Assembly (NCBI RefSeq): GCF_025655475.1 | Contig: NZ_JAHTIK010000001.1 | Span: forward strand, 6,690,170 to 6,752,667 | Origin: Kitasatospora sp. DSM 101779 | GTDB taxonomy: Bacteria > Actinomycetota > Actinomycetes > Streptomycetales > Streptomycetaceae | Reading direction: 5' to 3' | Length of the DNA stretch: 62,498 nucleotides | The notes under the pieces: model-generated | What the model was told of the DNA's origin: nothing | Database searches by the model: none | What the model saw: the letters and a program-made list of their open reading frames with translations, nothing else | Translations under genes and position numbers: made by a program | Shown here: piece after piece, positions 59,186 to 62,498 of the stretch | Position numbering within the stretch: position 1 is the first letter of the stretch | How the letters are laid out: each line of letters starts with the position of its first letter

Positions 59186-60395
59186 AGCCGCAGTCGCAGC
59201 AGTCGCAACCCTCGCAGCAGTCGCACCCGTCGCAGCAGTCGCAGTCACAGCCCCCGCAGTCGCAATTGCCGCAGTCGCAGTCACAGTTGCGCTGGCACCA
59301 GCCCTCCTTCTTCTCCCGGCTGAACGGGTCCTCGTGCTCGCAGCACAGCAGCTGGCAGGTGCAGGCCATCGCCGCCCACACCGCGCAGCCCGTGAGACCC
59401 GACCGCCGCGGCTTCTTCGGCGGCATCGGGGCCGGCGGCTCGCCGATCAGCGGACCACCCGGGTACGGGCCGTGCTGCTGCGGGGCGTGTCCGTGGGAGG
59501 CATGCGCGTGCTGCCCGCCCGCGGTGACCGTGCAACCCGCACCGTGGCCGAAGACCCGGTCCACCGCGAGCCCGGTCTCGTGCGCGAGCAGCCGGTGAAC
59601 CAGCGCGCGCTCGGTGAAACCGACGTCCTTCAGGGCCAGCCGGATGCCGTGCACCGCGTCCCGGCACAGGCGCTCGGCCTCGTCCCGGCCGGTGCCGGTG
59701 GCCGTCAGCGGGTTCCACTGCCCGGCGGCCGCGTCCTCGTGCTGGTCCTCCGCGGCGTCCAGCAGGTGCGCCAGCCGCCCGAACAGCCGGCCCGCCTCGG
59801 CCAGCGCCGCCGCATTGCCCGGCCGGCCGGCCAACACCGCGGTGTGCGCGAAGGCGGCCGCGGTCGCGGTCTCCGTCGGCTCGGTCACCAGCAGCACCGA
59901 GCTGCCCGGCCCGGCGGCCCGCTCCAGCTCCTCCTGCCGGTCGGCCGCGTCCAGCAGGACCGCGGTGTCGAAGCCCAGCCCGGCGCCACCGCCCGCACTC
60001 TGCCTGTCCCAGCGCCGGGCCACCGCCCGGGCCCCGGCGGCGACCGGCCGCTTCGCGAACACCCCGTCGGCGTCCAGCACGTGGTCGCGGACCTTCACCG
60101 AGGCCAGCGCCAGCGACACCGCCGCGGCGAGCCGGGCGCCCTCGCCCTGCGCGACCTCGGCGCTGCGCATGCCGCGCAGCGGGCAGGGACCGGCCGTCCG
60201 GCGGCCGCCCGCCGCACGCGGCCCCTGCGCCTCCACCAGCACGGATATGACGAGGCCGTCGTAGTTGGTGGCCGTCCGGGCCAGCTGCCCGTGGTCGTCG
60301 CGCAGCGCCAGGCAGAGCCCGCACAGGTGTGCCATCCACGAGCTGCGCAGCGTCTCCGACAGGCTGTGCCGACACGGCCTGATGATTCCGAACAC
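59175..60395 (-). CDS. DUF5685 protein with a Cys-rich metallothionein-like tail
   Basis: A 406-residue protein. The N-terminus FGIIRPCRHSL...MAHLCGLCLAL, then CPLRGM, suggests a Cys/His metal site of the DUF5685 family. The middle is helical with many Ala. From about residue 340 come CAVWAAMACTCQLLCCEHEDP and then a tail in which 19 of the last 40 residues are Cys, mostly CDC, CDCC and CGC units. Such a tail should bind metals or form disulfides. GTG start with GAGGGGG upstream. It is first in a three-gene operon with the CdiI-like and HEAT genes. Confidence 0.85.
   Translation of the reverse strand: MFGIIRPCRHSLSETLRSSWMAHLCGLCLALRDDHGQLARTATNYDGLVISVLVEAQGPRAAGGRRTAGPCPLRGMRSAEVAQGEGARLAAAVSLALASVKVRDHVLDADGVFAKRPVAAGARAVARRWDRQSAGGGAGLGFDTAVLLDAADRQEELERAAGPGSSVLLVTEPTETATAAAFAHTAVLAGRPGNAAALAEAGRLFGRLAHLLDAAEDQHEDAAAGQWNPLTATGTGRDEAERLCRDAVHGIRLALKDVGFTERALVHRLLAHETGLAVDRVFGHGAGCTVTAGGQHAHASHGHAPQQHGPYPGGPLIGEPPAPMPPKKPRRSGLTGCAVWAAMACTCQLLCCEHEDPFSREKKEGWCQRNCDCDCGNCDCGGCDCDCCDGCDCCEGCDCCDCGCDC
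59178..59290. repeat. Hexamer-based repeat encoding the Cys-rich tail
   Basis: About 110 bases built from CAGTCG and GCAGTC units with spacers such as CAACCCTCG, CACCCGTCG and CACAGCCCCCG. On the minus strand it encodes the CDC/CDCC tail. Its low GC against the surroundings and repeat structure suggest growth by slippage in units that keep the frame. Confidence 0.85.
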
Positions 60396-60533
60396 CGTTC
60401 CCCCTCCCCGTTCGCGGCCCCACGGGCCGCGGTTGAACGGCCGTCATCCTAGTGACCCGAAGCTCTGACTCAGGTCACCGGGCGGCTCCGCCGGGGCCCG
60501 GCCCCGCACGACCCGATCCGGGAGGACACCGCC

Positions 60534-61472
60534 GCGAGGGCCGCCGTCGTCCGCGACTCCACCGCACCGCTCGCCGTCGAGGACCGCCCGCTGCCCGACC
60601 CCGCCGTTCGTCCCCGGGCACGAGGGTGTCCGCGTCGTCGAGCGCGCCGGGGAGCTCGTCCGCCACGTCCGGGTCGGCGCGCGGGTCGCGGTCCCGTGGC
60701 TCGCCGACGCCTGCGGCCGCTGCGACCACTGCCTCTCCGGATGGGAGACGCTCCGCCTGCAGCAGCACAACTCCGGCTACTCCGTGGACGGCGCCTACGC
60801 CGAGTAAGCGCTCGCCCACGCGACTACGTGGTGCCCGTGCCGGACGGCCTCGACCCGATGGACGCCGCGCCGCTGTCCTGCGCGGGTGTCACCAGCTACA
60901 AGGCGGTCAAGGTCGCCGACTCGGGCCCGGGCACCCGGGTGCTCGTCTCCGGCATCGGCGGCCTCGGTCACCTCGCCCTCCAGTACGCCCACCACGCCCT
61001 CCAGTACGCCCGCCTCGCCGGCGCCGAGACGACCGCCGTCGACGTCACCGACGAGAAGCCGGCCCTGGCCCGCGAACTCGGCGCCGACCACGGCCTCGAC
61101 GCCCGCATCCAGGATGTTCCGGCGGAGACGCAGAAGCTCGGTGGCGCCGACGCCGCGATCGCGCTCGCCGTCAGCAACGACTCCTTCCGGGCCGCGTACG
61201 GCGCCCTGCGGCGGGGCGGCACCCTCGTGCTGGTCGCACGGCCGGCCGGCGGCGCGCGGGAGATCCCCGTCTTCGACACCGTGCCGAACGGGACGAAGGT
61301 GGTCGGCTCGATCGTCGGTACCCGGCAGGACCTCGGCGAGGTCTTCCGGCTGCACGAACTCGGCCGGACCAGGGTGATGCGGGAGACCCGGCGGCTGGAG
61401 GACGTCAACGACTGCTTCGGCGACGTGCTGGCGGGCCGAGTGACGGCGCGGCTGGTCTTCGACCTGCGCTGA
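60534..61472 (+). pseudogene. Multiply broken AdhP-type zinc alcohol dehydrogenase
   Basis: The start RAAVVRDSTAPLAVEDRPLPDP has no start codon. At about 60605 the frame jumps to PFVPGHEGVRVVERAG, a deletion of roughly 30 codons that removes the catalytic-zinc Cys. The structural zinc region is CGRCDHCLSGWETLRLQQ, one Cys replaced by Arg. TAC has become TAA at 60805, then a frameshift leads into DYVVPVPDGLDPMDAAPLSCAG, which runs to 61472. LQYAHHA/LQYARLA is a 21-base internal duplication. Intact relatives are about 340 residues; this one is clearly dead. Confidence 0.9.
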
Positions 61473-61532
61473 GCCGTCGCGCTCTCGGGGACGTCGGACG
61501 GTCTCGGGGGACGTCGGACGACGCCGGGGGTG

Positions 61533-61910
61533 TCAGACGGTGAGGTAGCCGCCGGGCTCCGCGGTGAACAGCGGGCCGTCCGGCCCGGAGACCCGCCAGG
61601 CCGCGTCGCCCGCGACGGCGGTGTCCGGCGGCACCGACAGGGTGACGCCCGGTTCGAAGCCCAACTCCAGGCCGCCGGCCCGGGTCACCGCCGCCCCCGT
61701 CACCCGGGAGCCCACCAGCGCGGCCAGCAGCCCCGAGGCCGGCGCCGACAGGCCCGGGTAGAAGTGCTCCACCTCGGCGGCCGTCCGCACCCGGAAGTCG
61801 TTCGCCACCGTCAGCACCACACCGCCGGACAGCACCAGCCGCAGCAGCCCGGACGCCCTGACGGCCTCCACCTGCCGCCCGGCCAGCACGGACTCGATGT
61901 CGCGGACCAT
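61533..61910 (-). CDS. Small protein resembling DUF6188
   Basis: A 125-residue protein without signal or membrane spans: MVRDIESVLAGRQVEAVRASGLLRLVLSGGVVLTVANDFRVRTAAEVEHFYPG, then a beta-rich C-terminus with a DGPLFTAEPGGYLTV end. It looks like the DUF6188 family from memory. GAGGAGG precedes the ATG by 5 bases. It converges on the dead alcohol dehydrogenase. No function is known. Confidence 0.7.
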   Translation of the reverse strand: MVRDIESVLAGRQVEAVRASGLLRLVLSGGVVLTVANDFRVRTAAEVEHFYPGLSAPASGLLAALVGSRVTGAAVTRAGGLELGFEPGVTLSVPPDTAVAGDAAWRVSGPDGPLFTAEPGGYLTV

Positions 61911-62062
61911 ACGACCTCCTCGGGTACGGCGGCACCGGCCGCTCCCCATCCACGATTGTCATGCCGCAGACCGCCCGCCGTCACACCCGCCCGCCTCCGG
62001 CGCGTCGCCCGGCGCCCGCGCCCGGGCCGGGTTGCGGCACGGCGATCACACGGTCACCACGG

Positions 62063-62498
62063 TCACCACGGGCCGGCGACCGGTACGCCGTCGACCAGTT
62101 CGAGCGGCCCGGACGCCGTGCCGCGGTGGGCCAGCGCGGCCGTTGTCCGGCGGTCCCCGGCGGCCGCCGCACCGTCGGCGGGCCGGTGGCGGTCGAGTCG
62201 GCCGCCGTCGAAGACGTAGACCAGGCGGGGACGGTCGCCGGGCAGCCAGTCCAGGGCGAGCAGCCGCCCCGGCGGGCGGACCGTACCGAGGCGCTCGCGC
62301 AGCAACCGCGCCGCGGCGCCGCGGGGCGTCTCCCGGTCGGCCGCCACCGGCGCGTGGACGGCGACCACCCGGCCGGCCGGGTCGGCCGCGAGCACCTCGA
62401 CCTCGGCCCGGATCCGCGGGCGGGTGGCGTAGTACGTCTCCCGGTCCAGCGGCGGGACGACCGGCGGCCCGGCGCCCCCCCCCCCGGCCCCCCCCCCC
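62063..62498 (-). CDS. Nudix-like protein lacking the Nudix box, N-terminus cut by window edge
   Basis: The visible ~145 residues read RETYYATRPRIRAEVEVLAADPAGRVVAVHAP, then TPRGAAARLLRERLGTVRPPGRLLALDWLPGDRPRLVYVFDGGRL. These line up with streptomycete Nudix hydrolases before and after the catalytic loop, but GGxxExGE is missing and the REVxEExG helix is ARLLRERLG. It is probably a catalytically dead member or a decaying gene. The frame stays open to the window edge, though the final bases are C runs of doubtful quality. Confidence 0.6.
   Translation of the reverse strand, partial: GGGAGGGGAGPPVVPPLDRETYYATRPRIRAEVEVLAADPAGRVVAVHAPVAADRETPRGAAARLLRERLGTVRPPGRLLALDWLPGDRPRLVYVFDGGRLDRHRPADGAAAAGDRRTTAALAHRGTASGPLELVDGVPVAGPW
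62475..62498. other. C-homopolymer runs at the window end
   Basis: Two runs of 11 C separated by GG close the sequence. Such runs at a contig edge usually reflect sequencing or assembly error and make the N-terminus of the last gene unreliable. Confidence 0.8.

Noticed and set aside
59185..59284. Longer N-terminus for the CdiI-like gene (Ala/Thr-rich)
   Set aside because: It is the frame-shifted reading of the Cys-tail repeat; the GTG overlapping the DUF5685 stop gives the family start.
59178..59290. CRISPR array suggested by the regular CAGTCG repeats
   Set aside because: Units are 6-9 bases without unique spacers and lie in a coding frame.

Overview
The window is very GC-rich, has strong G/C bias at third codon positions, many GTG starts and many apparently leaderless genes. 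Its gene content is typical of Streptomycetaceae (Streptomyces or Kitasatospora): DUF5999, an SCO5389-type protein, NsrR/HmpA, an Efe iron operon under a DmdR-type iron box, MocR and HutC-type GntR regulators, TAT-exported hydrolases. It reads as a chromosomal segment of about 63 genes, mostly single genes or short operons. There are no rRNA or tRNA genes, CRISPR arrays, transposases or phage genes, and no obvious antibiotic cluster. Both ends cut genes, and the last 25 bases are C homopolymers.

Layout. 1-9.7 kb: PRC-barrel/DUF2382 protein (partial), tandem glycine riboswitch with gcvP, DUF5999, a glutamate-cysteine-ligase-like enzyme, a CPBP membrane protease, small enzymes. 9.7-16.4 kb: two MFS carriers around a dienelactone hydrolase; two flavin-fold (PNPOx/PaiB-like) proteins divergent from a MocR regulator. 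16.5-24.1 kb: a secreted GDSL hydrolase facing a TAT-exported GH47 alpha-mannosidase, NDH-2, a HipA-like kinase/DUF3037 pair, MarR, purB. 24.2-32.6 kb: drug exporter, AurF-like diiron oxygenase, PHP protein, phosphatase, PfpI, PfkB sugar kinase, hydrolases, and an SCO5389-type gene whose promoter carries a Zur-box-like site. 32.7-39.7 kb: DUF2630, ferritin-like protein, GDSL and alpha/beta hydrolases, DUF2797, UBP zinc finger, LysE/MarR/MFS with a shared operator region. 39.8-48 kb: hmp-nsrR with two NsrR-type sites, a panE-like gene, TetR with its operator next to a decayed aldehyde/alcohol dehydrogenase operon, and efeO-efeB-efeU. 48-57 kb: methyltransferase, a HutC-type GntR regulator divergent from a sugar ABC transporter with a DasR-type (dre) site between them, GNAT, XRE-cupin, STAS, UspA, DoxX, phosphoesterase. 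57-62.5 kb: YdjM-like membrane protein, a compact three-gene operon (Cys-tailed DUF5685, CdiI-like, ART-like/HEAT), a multiply broken alcohol dehydrogenase, and a Nudix-like fragment.

How the parts work together. Several circuits can be read from DNA: glycine sensing of glycine cleavage; iron control of Efe uptake; nitric oxide control of flavohemoprotein by NsrR; probable zinc control of an unknown protein; probable N-acetylglucosamine (DasR) or local GntR control of sugar uptake; and autoregulation of MarR, MocR, TetR and XRE genes whose palindromes overlap their own promoters. A family of inverted repeats with arms like GGGGCGCGGGGAACTGCG occurs three times in intergenic DNA, twice beside decayed or accessory genes.

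The least understood and most promising items are the three-gene operon at 57980-60395, the HipA-like/DUF3037 pair, the zinc-box gene, and the bacterial GH47 mannosidase. All functional statements are from reading the sequence and from memory of the families; no searches were run.
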